A stretch of 64,000 bases of DNA from Gemmatimonadota bacterium (GTDB lineage Bacteria; Gemmatimonadota; Gemmatimonadetes; Gemmatimonadales; Gemmatimonadaceae), in NCBI GenBank assembly GCA_026387915.1, contig JAPLKS010000017.1, positions 124,001 to 188,000 on the forward strand. Direction: 5' to 3'. Under the pieces are notes generated by a model that saw only the letters and a list, made by a program, of their open reading frames with translations, had not been told where the DNA came from and ran no database searches. Positions 32,351 through 41,302 of this stretch are shown in pieces. Each line of letters starts with the position of its first letter. The stretch's first letter is position 1. The translations under genes and the position numbers were made by a program.

Positions 32351-33397
32351 CTACCGCAACCAGGTCGCGCCGACGGCGACGACGACCACTACGTGAATCA
32401 CCACCGCCACGAGCGCGGTGATCGCGAATGGGCGGTGCGCCACATGCCAATAGCGAAACACACGGTGCGTGGCCTCAAGCATGCGCGTCTGTTGCATGAG
32501 CGACATCTCGCGGTCCGCCAGCTTGAGCGCTTCGCGAAGCGTCGTGCGCTGGATGGGCCGTCCATCGGGCGCCGCGGCAGACCAGCGACGGCGCAGCTCG
32601 CGGGTGCGGCTCCAGCGCGAGAGGTCATTCGTAAGCAATCGTGTGATCACGCGGAGCACGCCGTCCTGTGCGACGTCGTCATGCGACAGTTGCAGCATCT
32701 GCTCGACCGCATCGACGGAGAGCCCCATCGTGGCGGCGAGGCGGTCGATCAGCTCGCGCCGCTGTGTGGCGACTTCGTCGCGCGTGAGTTCCACGCCGCT
32801 CTTGGCGCGCGGAATGCGCGTGTACAAATACCGCCCCGCTACGCCGCTCGCGATCACAATGAGCATCGCGGTGAGCCCCAATCCAATCACGCCGTCGGAG
32901 CGCCAGGCCGCATGAATCGCGAGGAGCAAGGGCAGGGCCAGCGCCGTCGTCACATGCACGTCGAGCCACTTACCCACAGATCCCGTGAAGGCGAGCGACT
33001 TCCACTTCTTACGCAACGGATACAACCAGAGAAACACGAACACCACAAAGGCGAGCAGTCCCGCGCTTTGCCCCACGAGTCCCGAGGGTCGCAGCCACGC
33101 GTGCCATGGATGCCGGACCCGATCTGGCACCGCGGCGAGGTAGTACTCCGCGCCAGCAATGTTCACGGCGACCAGCGGCAACACGATGATGGCGAGCGCG
33201 AGCCCACCACCGCGACTTTTTGGCGCGGCCGCCGGCCGTTTGGCTGGCGCTGTCGGACGCTCCGCGGGTGCCCGGTGCGGCGGATCGCCGACGGGCTGAG
33301 GATGCGACGCCGGCACCGGTGAGGCTGATGGGTGCGGTAGGTGTACCCGCGGCGGCTGGATAGCCGTCCCGGCATGGGCCGTGCTCTGAGATGACAT
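32351..33397 (-). CDS. di-haem b-type membrane cytochrome-like protein
   Basis: A 348-residue membrane protein, first gene of the multihaem operon. A Pro/Ala-rich, disordered N-terminus of about 62 residues precedes hydrophobic segments at about 65-88, 105-127, 146-163, 170-188 and 323-343. Two of these helices carry pairs of His spaced 14 apart: His148/His162 and His321/His335, the pattern of helices that sandwich two b-type haems. Between helices 4 and 5 is a soluble helical domain of about 130 residues (DEVATQRRELIDRLAATMGLS...). I know no named family for the whole, but the haem-ligand pattern resembles cytochrome b561/ferric-reductase-like proteins. Likely role: electron exchange between quinones and the periplasmic multihaem proteins. 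The ATG is the first in frame; no strong ribosome-binding site. Confidence 0.75.
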   Translation of the reverse strand: MSSQSTAHAGTAIQPPRVHLPHPSASPVPASHPQPVGDPPHRAPAERPTAPAKRPAAAPKSRGGGLALAIIVLPLVAVNIAGAEYYLAAVPDRVRHPWHAWLRPSGLVGQSAGLLAFVVFVFLWLYPLRKKWKSLAFTGSVGKWLDVHVTTALALPLLLAIHAAWRSDGVIGLGLTAMLIVIASGVAGRYLYTRIPRAKSGVELTRDEVATQRRELIDRLAATMGLSVDAVEQMLQLSHDDVAQDGVLRVITRLLTNDLSRWSRTRELRRRWSAAAPDGRPIQRTTLREALKLADREMSLMQQTRMLEATHRVFRYWHVAHRPFAITALVAVVIHVVVVVAVGATWLR

Positions 33398-33548
33398 GCG
33401 ATGTCTGTGGGGGTAGGCTTGCCGTCGCGACGAAGAGTCGAGCGAGGCGCGTGGCTGGTCTCAGCACAGGGGCCACTTGCGTGGCTTCACGCACCTCCGC
33501 GATTCGCGAGGCGTAGAGGGCAAACTCCGTAGAAGTACGAAGCCCCGC

Positions 33549-33564
33549 TGTGACTTACGTCACG
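33549..33564. promoter_or_regulatory. CRP/FNR-family-type operator
   Basis: TGTGA-CTTACG-TCACG matches the CRP half-site pattern TGTGA-N6-TCACA at nine of ten positions. It lies in the 273-base divergent gap between the cytochrome operon (start 33397) and the DinB-like gene (start 33671). I could not identify matching -10 boxes. Confidence 0.45.
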
Positions 33565-33670
33565 TTTTGAAAGAAAAGAAATCGGAATATCCCACCGCAT
33601 TTGCCGCCACTCTTTCGCTGACTGTCAGGCCGAGGCATCTTCCGAGCTCCTCCAATCGCCCCGACACACC

Positions 33671-34210
33671 ATGCCAACGCCCCCTGCTTCCTCCGCGGCC
33701 GCCACCCGCCCAGCCGATGATGAGTTCGCGCCCTACTATGGTGGCTACATCGCCCTCGTCCCTGGCGGCGACGTCCGCGATCATCTGCGCCAACAGCTCC
33801 ACGAGACACTCGCCACGCTCACCGGCGTCGGCGACGACGTCGCCAGCCGTGCCTACGGGCCGGGGAAGTGGACTCTCAAGGAAGTTCTGAGCCATATCTG
33901 CGACGCCGAACGCGTGTTCGCGTACCGCCTGCTCCGCATTGCGCGCGGCGACGAGACCCCGCTCCCTGGTTTCGAACAGGATCATTGGATCCCAACCTCC
34001 GGCGCCAACACGCGCACCCTCGAAAGCCTGCTGATCGAGTTCGCCTCCGTGCGCGCGGCCACCCTCACGCTGCTCGCCTCACTCCCCGACGAAGCCTGGG
34101 CACGCCGTGGCACCGCGAGCGGCAAGCCGGTGTCGGCCCGCGCACTGGCCTACATCACGGCCGGACACGAAAAGCACCACATGCGGATCATTCGCGAGCG
34201 ATATCTGTAG
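33671..34210 (+). CDS. DinB-like protein (DinB superfamily, four-helix bundle)
   Basis: A 179-residue cytoplasmic protein of the DinB/YfiT superfamily, which includes metal-dependent thiol S-transferases and hydrolases using bacillithiol or mycothiol. Despite the name these are not the DNA polymerase IV DinB. The metal-binding His residues fit the family triad: His75 in EVLSHICDAERVFAYR and His166 plus His169 or 170 in TAGHEKHHMRII. Other family segments are GPGKWTLKEVLSHI and the arginine-rich helix ends. No signal peptide. Divergent from the cytochrome operon and convergent with lpdA; a hairpin follows. The exact reaction is unknown. Confidence 0.82.
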   Translation: MPTPPASSAAATRPADDEFAPYYGGYIALVPGGDVRDHLRQQLHETLATLTGVGDDVASRAYGPGKWTLKEVLSHICDAERVFAYRLLRIARGDETPLPGFEQDHWIPTSGANTRTLESLLIEFASVRAATLTLLASLPDEAWARRGTASGKPVSARALAYITAGHEKHHMRIIRERYL

Positions 34211-34230
34211 CCGTCGCGTGGCTGCATGCA

Positions 34231-34266
34231 ACGAGGGGCGATGCGCGTCAGCGCATCGCCCCTCGT
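34231..34266. terminator. terminator between the DinB-like gene and lpdA
   Basis: A perfect 16-bp stem with a gtca loop (34231-34246 and 34251-34266) lies between two converging genes, 21 bases after the DinB-like stop and 20 bases beyond the lpdA stop. Confidence 0.75.
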
Positions 34267-34285
34267 TCGTTTCATCCAACAGTGC

Positions 34286-35695
34286 TCAGATGTGAATCGC
34301 GCGCCCTGTCACCGCGAGCGCCGCTTCCTTCACCGCCTCATTGAGCGTCGGGTGCGAGTGCACCGTGATGCCAATGTCCTCGCTCGTGCCGCGCACTTCC
34401 ATGGCCAGCACGACTTCCGTGAGCAGATCACTCGCATTGGCGCCAATAATATGGCAGCCCAAAATTTCATCCGACTCGGCGTCGCACACAAACTTCACAA
34501 AGCCGCTCGTCTCGGCCATCGTGCGCGCGCGGCCATTCGCGGAGAACGGAAACTTGCCCGTGCGATACGCGCGGCCAGATGCCTTCACTTCCGCTTCCGT
34601 TAAACCAACGGTCGCGATCTCCGGCCAGGTGTACACCACGCCCGGCATGTTGTGATAGTGCATGTGCACCGGCTTGCCAGCGATCACCTCGGCGGCCACC
34701 ACCCCTTCTTCTTCGGCCTTGTGCGCCAAGAGCTTGCCGCCAACGGCATCTCCAATGGCAAACACATTCGGCAGATTCGTGCGCATCCGATCATCCACCG
34801 CAATCTCGCCGCGCGCGCCGAGCGTGAGCCCGAGCGCGGCGGCATCAATGCCGTAGAGCGACGGCTTGCGACCGATGGAGACGAGCACGTAGTCGCCTTC
34901 GAGCGTCTGCGCGGTGCCGTCCTTCTCGATGTCGACCAACACTTTCGTCCCTTCACGACGCCCGCCGACGACTTTCGTGCCGGCGTGCACCGCGAGTCCC
35001 TGCTTCCGGAAGATTCGGTCCGCTTCCTTGATGATCTCGTCGTCGTTGCCGGGCAAGATCGTCGGCGCGTATTCCACCACCGTCACCTTCGCGCCGAGCC
35101 GCCGCCACACGGAACCGAGTTCGAGTCCAATCACGCCGCCGCCGATCACAATCAAATGCTGCGGAACCTGCGGAATGTTCAGCGCGCCCACATTCGAGAG
35201 CACCCGCTCTTCGTCGAACGGAAGAAACGGCAGACCACTCGGTACCGAACCGGTGGCGATAATCACGTGCTTGGCGCGGTAGGTGGTCAGCGCGCCGTCG
35301 TGCCCCTTCACCTCGACCACATTGCCGCTCATAAGCGTGGCCCAACCCTTGGCCCACGTGACTTTGTTCTTCTTGAAGAGAAATTCAACGCCCTTGCAGT
35401 TGGCGGCCACCACATCGTCCTTGCGCTTGAGCATCTGCGCGAGGTTGAGCGTGAGTTCGCCAACCGAAAAGCCGTGCTCCTCTGAGTGCAGTCGCGTCGC
35501 TTCGTAGCGTTCGCTCGACTGCAGCAGTGCTTTCGACGGAATGCATCCGACATTCACGCAGGTGCCGCCTAACGTGCGGTCGCCTTCGACGCACACGGTC
35601 TGCAGTCCAAGCTGCGCGGCGCGAATGGCGGCCACATAGCCGCCGGGCCCGCCGCCAATGACGAGGACGTCTGGGGTCAACAGGGTGTCAGACAT
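34286..35695 (-). CDS. lpdA: dihydrolipoyl dehydrogenase (E3)
   Basis: A 469-residue flavoenzyme that reoxidises dihydrolipoyl groups of 2-oxo acid dehydrogenase complexes and makes NADH. It shows the FAD motif VIGGGPGGYVAAIRAAQLG, the redox-active disulfide GGTCVNVGCIPSK (two Cys five apart), the NAD motif IGGGVIGLELGSVWRRLG, and the second FAD motif NVFAIGDAVGG. The C-terminal dimer-interface catalytic pair is His and Glu of HSHPTLNEAVKEA. Full length and no missing key residue. It follows the E2 gene after a 3-base gap and should be co-expressed with it; no E1 gene (odhA or pdhAB) is in this window. Confidence 0.95.
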   Translation of the reverse strand: MSDTLLTPDVLVIGGGPGGYVAAIRAAQLGLQTVCVEGDRTLGGTCVNVGCIPSKALLQSSERYEATRLHSEEHGFSVGELTLNLAQMLKRKDDVVAANCKGVEFLFKKNKVTWAKGWATLMSGNVVEVKGHDGALTTYRAKHVIIATGSVPSGLPFLPFDEERVLSNVGALNIPQVPQHLIVIGGGVIGLELGSVWRRLGAKVTVVEYAPTILPGNDDEIIKEADRIFRKQGLAVHAGTKVVGGRREGTKVLVDIEKDGTAQTLEGDYVLVSIGRKPSLYGIDAAALGLTLGARGEIAVDDRMRTNLPNVFAIGDAVGGKLLAHKAEEEGVVAAEVIAGKPVHMHYHNMPGVVYTWPEIATVGLTEAEVKASGRAYRTGKFPFSANGRARTMAETSGFVKFVCDAESDEILGCHIIGANASDLLTEVVLAMEVRGTSEDIGITVHSHPTLNEAVKEAALAVTGRAIHI

Positions 35696-35698
35696 GGC

Positions 35699-36946
35699 CT
35701 ACTCGATCAGCATCGAAGCCGGATCTTCCATCAGCTCCTTGAGCCGAACGAGGAAGAGCACGGCCTGTTGCCCGTCAATCACACGGTGATCGTACGAGAG
35801 CGCCACGTACATCATCGGCCGGATCACCACCTGACCGTTCACGGCAATCGGCCGGTCCTGCATCTTGTGCAAGCCGAGAATGCCGACCTGCGGATAGTTG
35901 ATGATCGGCGTGGAAACCAGCGAGCCGAACACACCACCATTCGTGATAGTGAACGTGCCGCCGGTGAGGTCATCCATCGAGAGCTTGCCGTCGCGAGCCC
36001 GCTTCGCCACCGCGGCAATCGCGCGCGAGATGCCAAGGATGCCGAGTTGGTCGGCGTCCTTGATGTTTGGCACCACAAGCCCAGCTTCGCTGGCTACTGC
36101 GATGCCGAGGTTCACATAGTGTTTGTAGACAATAGCGTCGCCATCGATCTGCGCGTTGACCACAGGAAACGCTTCGAGCGCCAGCACGGCGGCCTTGGCG
36201 AAGAACGGCATAAAGCTCAGCTTCACGCCGTGTTCCTTCTCGACCTTTTCCTTCAACCGTTCACGGAGCGACGAGATGGCGCTCATGTCGATCTCGTTGA
36301 ACGTCGTGAGGTGCGCGGTGTTGTGCTGCGCCTGCAACAGATTTTCGGCGATGCGCTTGCGGCGCGTCGTCATTTTCTCGCGAGTTTCGCGCGCGCCCGC
36401 ATTCGCTTGCGGCGCCGAACGCGGAGCGGCCGGCGGCGCAGCAGGCGCTGACGGAGCGGCCGGACGCTGGGCCGCCGAGGCGGCGGCCATCACGTCGGGC
36501 TTGCTGACGATGCCGCCACGCCCAGTACCTGCCACGTTGCCGAGATTCACTCCGGATTCGTCGGCGAGACGGCGTGCAGATGGCGTGCTACGAACGTCGG
36601 CCGCTGGCGTGGCGGGCGTCACCGCGGCAGCCGGTGCGACCGGTGCCACCGGTGCCACCGGTGCAGCACTTGCTCCTGCGGCAGGTGCCGCCGGAGCAAC
36701 AGCCGCCGACACATCTTCGTTTAGCTCGCCCAAAAGGTCGTCCACGCCGACCACATCGCCGTCGTGACGGGCGCGCGAGGCGAGGACGCCCGCTTTGATA
36801 GCGGGCACTTCGACCGTAATCTTATCTGTCTCAAGTTCGACGAGCGTCTCGCCGGCGGCGACGAGATCGCCTTCCTTCTTGAGCCAGCGGGAGACGGTCG
36901 CTTCGGTGATGGACTCGCCGAGTGGCGGAACCTTGATCGCAATCAT
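35699..36946 (-). CDS. sucB: dihydrolipoyllysine succinyltransferase (E2 of 2-oxoglutarate dehydrogenase)
   Basis: A 415-residue E2 transferase with one N-terminal lipoyl domain ([17 protein letters not shown]; lipoyl Lys in [13 protein letters not shown]), an Ala/Pro-rich hinge ([15 protein letters not shown] onward), a peripheral subunit-binding domain ([27 protein letters not shown]), a second Ala/Pro linker and the catalytic domain ending in the HxxxDG motif ([14 protein letters not shown]). The PLGES lipoyl opening and single lipoyl domain favour the succinyltransferase of the TCA cycle over pyruvate dehydrogenase E2. The ATG at 36946 starts exactly at the lipoyl domain; the upstream open frame to 37804 is shadow. 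The linker DNA contains triplet-like repeats near 36600-36700. Paired with lpdA. Confidence 0.92.
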   Translation of the reverse strand: MIAIKVPPLGESITEATVSRWLKKEGDLVAAGETLVELETDKITVEVPAIKAGVLASRARHDGDVVGVDDLLGELNEDVSAAVAPAAPAAGASAAPVAPVAPVAPAAAVTPATPAADVRSTPSARRLADESGVNLGNVAGTGRGGIVSKPDVMAAASAAQRPAAPSAPAAPPAAPRSAPQANAGARETREKMTTRRKRIAENLLQAQHNTAHLTTFNEIDMSAISSLRERLKEKVEKEHGVKLSFMPFFAKAAVLALEAFPVVNAQIDGDAIVYKHYVNLGIAVASEAGLVVPNIKDADQLGILGISRAIAAVAKRARDGKLSMDDLTGGTFTITNGGVFGSLVSTPIINYPQVGILGLHKMQDRPIAVNGQVVIRPMMYVALSYDHRVIDGQQAVLFLVRLKELMEDPASMLIE

Positions 36947-37051
36947 TGAATTGATGCCGGGAGCCGAGGATAAGTGCCCGCCGGCCGGCGCCGGCAGGCA
37001 AGCTTCAAATATAACCAGCGATTCCCTCCGGGGGGTCGAAGAGGCACCGTT

Positions 37052-38086
37052 TTGAAGGCGCTCACGATATCCGCTCACGGCGGGTTGGACCAAGTGGTGT
37101 ACGGCGATGTCCCCACGCCGGACGAATGCGCCCAAGGCGAAGTCCGCATTCGCCTCACCGCGGCGGCCCTCAACCATCTGGATCTGTTTGTAGTCGCCGG
37201 CGTGCCGGGGGTCTCGATTGCCCCCAACTGGGTCCTCGGAGCCGACGGCGTTGGCAGCATTGACCAGCTGGGAGCCGGGGTCGCGGGCCTCGCGTTGGGG
37301 GATCGGGTAGCGATTAACCCCGGCATCTCCTGTCGCGAGTGCGAATACTGCCGCGCGGGCGAACATCCCCTGTGCCCCAAGTTCCGGCTTCTGGGCGAAC
37401 ATCGCGCCGGCACCTTTGCGGAATACATCGTGGTTCCGGCCGCCAACGTTCGGCGCATTCCGGATACCGTGCCAGATGCTGTAGCGGCGGCCTTTTCGCT
37501 CGCCACACTCACGGCGTGGCGCATGCTCGTGACCCGCGCCCACATCAAAGCGGGCGAGTCGGTGCTTATTCAGGGGATTGGTGGCGGCGTCGCCATTGCG
37601 GCGCTCCAAATCGCCAAAGCGCGCGGAGCCACCGTGTGGGTCACCAGCAGCAGCGAGCGAAAACTCGCGCAGGCCGCCGCGCTCGGCGCCGACGAAACGC
37701 TCAACTACGCCACCATGGACGTGGCGCGGGAAATTCGCGCGCGCACGGGCAAGCGTGGCGTCAACGTGGTCGTAGACAGCGTGGGAGCGGCCACTTGGTC
37801 GCAATCACTCGGCGCGCTTGGACGCTACGGGCGCCTCGTGACCTGCGGTGCCAGCGCGGGCCCGATGGTCGAAACTGACGTGCGTCGCCTCTTCTGGAAC
37901 CAGTGGTCCATTATGGGCTCGACCATGGGAAGCGACGCGGAGTACGACGCGATTATCGCCGAACTGCACGCTGGCCGGCTGATGCCGCCGGTGGATTCTG
38001 TGATTCCGCTCGCCGAGGGGCGCCGAGCCTTTGAGCGGCTCGCGGCGCGTGAGCAGTTCGGCAAGATTGTGCTGAGTATCGCGTGA
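37052..38086 (+). CDS. zinc-type alcohol dehydrogenase / quinone reductase-like protein
   Basis: A 344-residue medium-chain dehydrogenase. The N-terminal GroES-like domain has [15 protein letters not shown] and the structural zinc loop [15 protein letters not shown] (four Cys). The usual GHE motif that helps bind catalytic zinc is GAD here ([10 protein letters not shown]), so catalytic zinc binding is doubtful. The Rossmann domain shows [23 protein letters not shown] and a conserved [27 protein letters not shown]. The start is taken as the TTG at 37052, which has gaagagg 8 bases upstream and gives the normal N-terminus ([10 protein letters not shown]). It may be an NADPH:quinone or enoyl reductase. 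The next gene overlaps its stop by 4 bases. Confidence 0.8.
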   Translation: MKALTISAHGGLDQVVYGDVPTPDECAQGEVRIRLTAAALNHLDLFVVAGVPGVSIAPNWVLGADGVGSIDQLGAGVAGLALGDRVAINPGISCRECEYCRAGEHPLCPKFRLLGEHRAGTFAEYIVVPAANVRRIPDTVPDAVAAAFSLATLTAWRMLVTRAHIKAGESVLIQGIGGGVAIAALQIAKARGATVWVTSSSERKLAQAAALGADETLNYATMDVAREIRARTGKRGVNVVVDSVGAATWSQSLGALGRYGRLVTCGASAGPMVETDVRRLFWNQWSIMGSTMGSDAEYDAIIAELHAGRLMPPVDSVIPLAEGRRAFERLAAREQFGKIVLSIA

Positions 38087-38307
38087 CGGAACGCGCGCAG
38101 TTTGACGCCGACGAGCAACGGGTAATGCGTGAGGCGTTTGCGCGCGGCGCCATGCCTGCTTGCCCGCGTTGCGAAGTGCCAATGACCAAACGGTCGATTG
38201 GTGGCGGTAGCTTTGGCCTCGGCTATGCGCGCCAGCGGGAATGGCTCATCTGCCCCAAGTGCCACCGCAGTGCGTTGTTTGACGTGAAGCGCGGGACGCG
38301 CAACTAG
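38083..38307 (+). CDS. small zinc-ribbon protein, 74 aa
   Basis: A 74-residue protein with one Cys4 zinc ribbon: CPRC (residues 27-30) and CPKC (57-60), around a Gly/Ser-rich loop. The N-terminus is a charged helix (DADEQRVMREAFARG). Function unknown. It starts with GTG inside the dehydrogenase stop (GTGA), so it is co-translated with that gene, which supports reality. It could be a structural partner of the enzyme, but this is only context. Confidence 0.7.
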   Translation: MTERAQFDADEQRVMREAFARGAMPACPRCEVPMTKRSIGGGSFGLGYARQREWLICPKCHRSALFDVKRGTRN

Positions 38308-38378
38308 CCAATAGCTCGGCGGTGCCCGTCTGGCCGACCGATGTGTGAACGGATGCAGTAGGGCAACGGAGGATTCCA

Positions 38379-39551
38379 ATGACCGAACGTCCCGTACCGA
38401 TCGCCGCAGCGCCTACCGCCGAAGAAATGCAGCTCCGGCTCGCGAAAGTGCGCACACACATGGCCACCCACTCACTCGACGCGTACGTCGCGGCCTCGCC
38501 TGACAACGTGTTCTACCTGACGAACTTCGCGAACTACGTGCATGAGCGACCGTTCCTGCTGGTGATCACACCAACTGGGCCGCTGCGTTTTGTGGCGCCC
38601 AAACTCGAAGTGCCGCATGTGCGATCGCGCGTGGTTGGCGCGCTCGAAATCGTCGCGTACGCCGAGTTCCCAGCCCTCGCGGGCGGGCGGTGGGAGGACG
38701 CGTTGCGTCCGCTTATTCCGTCAGGCGCGCGCGTCGGAGTGGAGTCCACCTGCCCACTGCAGGTGTACAACGCGATTGCCGGAGAGAAAGTCTGCTACGA
38801 CGCTGTTGACGACGCGCGGATGGTCAAAACTGCGTACGAAATCGGGCGCATTGCCTACGCGGCGACGCTGATCAGCGAGACGATGCAACTCATGTTGCGG
38901 GGCGCGAAGCCGGGGTTCTCGTTGCTGCAATTTGCCGGCGGACTTCAGCAGATGATGATGCCGCGCATTTTGGCGGACCGGCCGCAAACGAACATGCTCG
39001 CGACAAAACTGATGGGGGTATTCCAACCGCCCAGCGTTTCGCACGATCCGCACAACTTTACCAACATCCACATGGTGATGGAGCCTGGCGGCCCGCACGT
39101 GGCAATCCTCAACTGCACCATCAACGGCTATGCGGCGGAGATTGAGCGGTCGTTCTTTGTTGGCGCAGTCCCCGATGCAGCGCGCAAACCGTACGAGGTG
39201 ATGATGGCGGGACGTCAGCTCGCGCTCGAACTCACCGTGCCTGGCGTGCGCATGAGTGAGGTCGATCGTCAGGTGAACGCGTTGTTCCGTCAGGCCGGGT
39301 ACGGCGACAATCTGCTGCACCGGTGCGGTCACGGCATCGGCGTCACGGGGCACGAGGGGCCGTTCTTGGCGGAGGGGGACGATCGGTTTATTGAACCCGG
39401 CATGTGTTTCACTATCGAACCCGGGATTTACATCCCGGGGCTGGGCGGGTTCCGCCACTCCGATACGGTCATCACCACGGCCACCGGCAACGTGCTGCTC
39501 ACGCAGGGATCGGTCGCGCTCCAAGACCTAACGTTCGGCGGCGCACCCTGA
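38379..39551 (+). CDS. M24 (pita-bread fold) protein, metal ligands altered
   Basis: A 390-residue protein of the M24 family (Xaa-Pro aminopeptidase / creatinase fold), with an N-terminal creatinase-like domain (about 20-150; LDAYVAASPDNVFYLTNF) and the C-terminal pita-bread domain. The ATG has ggagg 9 bases upstream. Conserved parts include HRCGHGIGVTGHEGPF and FTIEPGIYIPGLGGFR. Of the five metal ligands of aminopeptidase P, the first Asp is missing and the second is Glu (LNCTINGYAAEIERSF), the His and one Glu are kept, and the last Glu (usually in the R-x-E-D motif) is replaced in FRHSDTV. It may therefore be a metal-free hydrolase like creatinase rather than a peptidase. Confidence 0.8.
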   Translation: MTERPVPIAAAPTAEEMQLRLAKVRTHMATHSLDAYVAASPDNVFYLTNFANYVHERPFLLVITPTGPLRFVAPKLEVPHVRSRVVGALEIVAYAEFPALAGGRWEDALRPLIPSGARVGVESTCPLQVYNAIAGEKVCYDAVDDARMVKTAYEIGRIAYAATLISETMQLMLRGAKPGFSLLQFAGGLQQMMMPRILADRPQTNMLATKLMGVFQPPSVSHDPHNFTNIHMVMEPGGPHVAILNCTINGYAAEIERSFFVGAVPDAARKPYEVMMAGRQLALELTVPGVRMSEVDRQVNALFRQAGYGDNLLHRCGHGIGVTGHEGPFLAEGDDRFIEPGMCFTIEPGIYIPGLGGFRHSDTVITTATGNVLLTQGSVALQDLTFGGAP

Positions 39552-39614
39552 TCGGCGCGTAACGTTCGCGGGGTCCGCTTCCCATCCGACGGTCACGGCG
39601 CGAACTTCGTGCCG

Positions 39615-40817
39615 ATGCCCAATTTTGGCTTCACCGCAATCGACGCCTCCGGCGCACGCCATCGCGGCGTGCGCGAGGCCCCGACCGTCGGCGTGCTCTC
39701 GGCGACACTCGAGCGCGAAGGACTCTTCGTCCTCTCGCTGAGCGACGCGCCCGCGGAGCATGGCTCGACGTGGGGCCGCTCTCCGTTCGGCGACGCGGCG
39801 CTCCTCGAAGGCACGCGGGCGCTCGCGGCGCTCCTGAGTGCGGGGCTGCCACTCGCGCGCACCCTCACGGCCGTCGCGCAACTGGGAACGCCGCAGAGCG
39901 CCGTCGTGTGGCATGCGGTGCGCGCTGCGGTGGAGAGTGGCACCACGCTCACGGAAGCGCTTGGGGCGCACCCGCGATTCTTTCCGCCGCACTACGTGGG
40001 GCTCGTGCGCGCTGGAGAGCGGTCCGGGGCACTGGCCCCGGCCTTTGCCCGCCTCGCCGACGAGCTCGAACGAGATGCGCAGCTGCGGAGTCGCGTGCTC
40101 TCGGCGGCACTGTATCCTGCGATCCTGCTCGTCGCCGGCGGCGCGGCGGTGTTGGTGCTTCTTCTCGTGGTGATTCCGAATTTTGCTGCGCTCTTACCGC
40201 AGACCGGTGCGCCACTTCCTACTTCGACAGCGCTCGTGCTCTCGTTGGGAAGGAGTCTGCGCCGATTCTGGTACCTGATTCCCGGTGGCCTCGTCGCGCT
40301 CGTGGCCATCATTGAGATGGCGCGAGGTTCCACTGACGGGCGCCGGTGGTTGGCGCGCGCGTGGTACGCGTTGCCGCTCATTGGCGGTTGGCGACGCGAT
40401 CTCGCGGCGGCGCGGTTTGCCCGGCTCGCTGGCACCTTGCTGGAGGGCGGGGCGCCGCTGCTCGTCGCGCTGGATGATACCGCGCGCTCCCTCGATGATC
40501 CGCTCGTGCGCGAAAGCGCTGAACGCGTGCACGCCGCCACGCGTGACGGGCAAACACTGCAGCAGGCGCTCGCCGCGGAAACACTTTTTCCACCGATGCT
40601 CGCACAACTCGTGGGCGTGGGCGAAGCGGCGTCGAGCGTGCCCCTCTTTCTGATGAAAGCGGCCCAGCTCTTTGAAGAGCGCAATGAGCGCGCGGTGCGT
40701 CGGCTCGTCACACTGCTCGAGCCGGCAATGATCATCGTGTTCGGTGGCGTCGTCGGGTTTATTGCGCTCGCACTGCTGCAGGCTATTTACAGTGTGAACG
40801 CGGGCTCATTTCGATGA
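39615..40817 (+). CDS. gspF: type II secretion inner-membrane protein GspF
   Basis: Polytopic platform protein of the type II secretion system that links the ATPase GspE to the pseudopilus. The product is 400 residues with two cytoplasmic T2SSF domains (about 70-190 and 270-390) and membrane helices near 165-190, 215-235 and 370-395. It begins MPNFGFTAIDASGARHRG, the family's usual opening, which is why the ATG at 39615 is preferred over the GTG at 39609. The first domain has LEGTRALAALLSAGLPLARTLT and the second FARLAGTLLEGGAPLLVAL, conserved positions in GspF. First gene of a ten-gene operon whose members overlap by 4 bases; gspH starts in its stop. Confidence 0.93.
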   Translation: MPNFGFTAIDASGARHRGVREAPTVGVLSATLEREGLFVLSLSDAPAEHGSTWGRSPFGDAALLEGTRALAALLSAGLPLARTLTAVAQLGTPQSAVVWHAVRAAVESGTTLTEALGAHPRFFPPHYVGLVRAGERSGALAPAFARLADELERDAQLRSRVLSAALYPAILLVAGGAAVLVLLLVVIPNFAALLPQTGAPLPTSTALVLSLGRSLRRFWYLIPGGLVALVAIIEMARGSTDGRRWLARAWYALPLIGGWRRDLAAARFARLAGTLLEGGAPLLVALDDTARSLDDPLVRESAERVHAATRDGQTLQQALAAETLFPPMLAQLVGVGEAASSVPLFLMKAAQLFEERNERAVRRLVTLLEPAMIIVFGGVVGFIALALLQAIYSVNAGSFR

Positions 40818-41302
40818 GGCGGGTCGATGGGCGCCAGCCGACGCAGCGCGGCTTTACGCTGATCGAACTTGTTGTGGTGCTCGCGATTATCGCGATGGTG
40901 CTGGCCGTGTCCGTGCCCGCCTTTGCCGGTCGCGCGGATGCCGCTCGTCCGGGGGACACCGAAGGACTGGTGCGTACCTTGCTGCGCGCCAGACAAACGG
41001 CGGTCGAATCGGCGCGTCTCACTACCGTGATTCTCGATCCCTCGTCCCGACGCGCTTGGGTGCGCACCGATGGCCCCGCACCGGGCGTGGACACGTCGTT
41101 CGTCGTCGCCCTCGCCGATGATGTACGTCTCTCGGCGGATGGCGCGCGCGTCCGATTCGCCTTCTATCCGGACGGTCACGCAGCCGGCGACGCGCTCACG
41201 ATCGCCTCGCCTCGCGGAACAGCGCAACTGCGCGTATCAGCCGCGAACGGCGACCCCATCGTGCACGCGACCATCGTCGCCGGAGTCACGCGTGCTCCGT
41301 AA
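40814..41302 (+). CDS. gspH: minor pseudopilin GspH-like
   Basis: A 162-residue prepilin-like protein. The class III leader is cut by prepilin peptidase in front of Phe of RGFTLIELVVVLAIIAMVLAV (positive leader, Glu5). The C-terminal part is GspH-type: RTLLRARQTAVESARLTTVIL, then a beta-rich globular region. It overlaps gspF by 4 bases and gspI by 11 bases. The long hydrophobic helix with Glu at +5 shows it joins the pseudopilus. The major pseudopilin GspG, which this operon lacks, would have a shorter globular domain with a calcium site; those features are absent here. Confidence 0.85.
   Translation: MRRVDGRQPTQRGFTLIELVVVLAIIAMVLAVSVPAFAGRADAARPGDTEGLVRTLLRARQTAVESARLTTVILDPSSRRAWVRTDGPAPGVDTSFVVALADDVRLSADGARVRFAFYPDGHAAGDALTIASPRGTAQLRVSAANGDPIVHATIVAGVTRAP

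Noticed and set aside
30900-32450. Longer start of the flavoprotein at 32450
   Set aside because: It would overlap the cytochrome b gene by 100 bases and adds an Arg/Gly-rich extension in front of the membrane helix.
33398-33670. Search for promoters of the cytochrome operon and DinB-like gene
   Set aside because: Only the CRP-type palindrome stood out; TTGAAA at 33567 has no matching -10 at a proper distance, and no -10 fits on the minus strand.
35699-37804. Extension of the E2 gene upstream to 37804
   Set aside because: The lipoyl domain begins exactly at the ATG at 36946 and the rest overlaps the dehydrogenase gene on the other strand.
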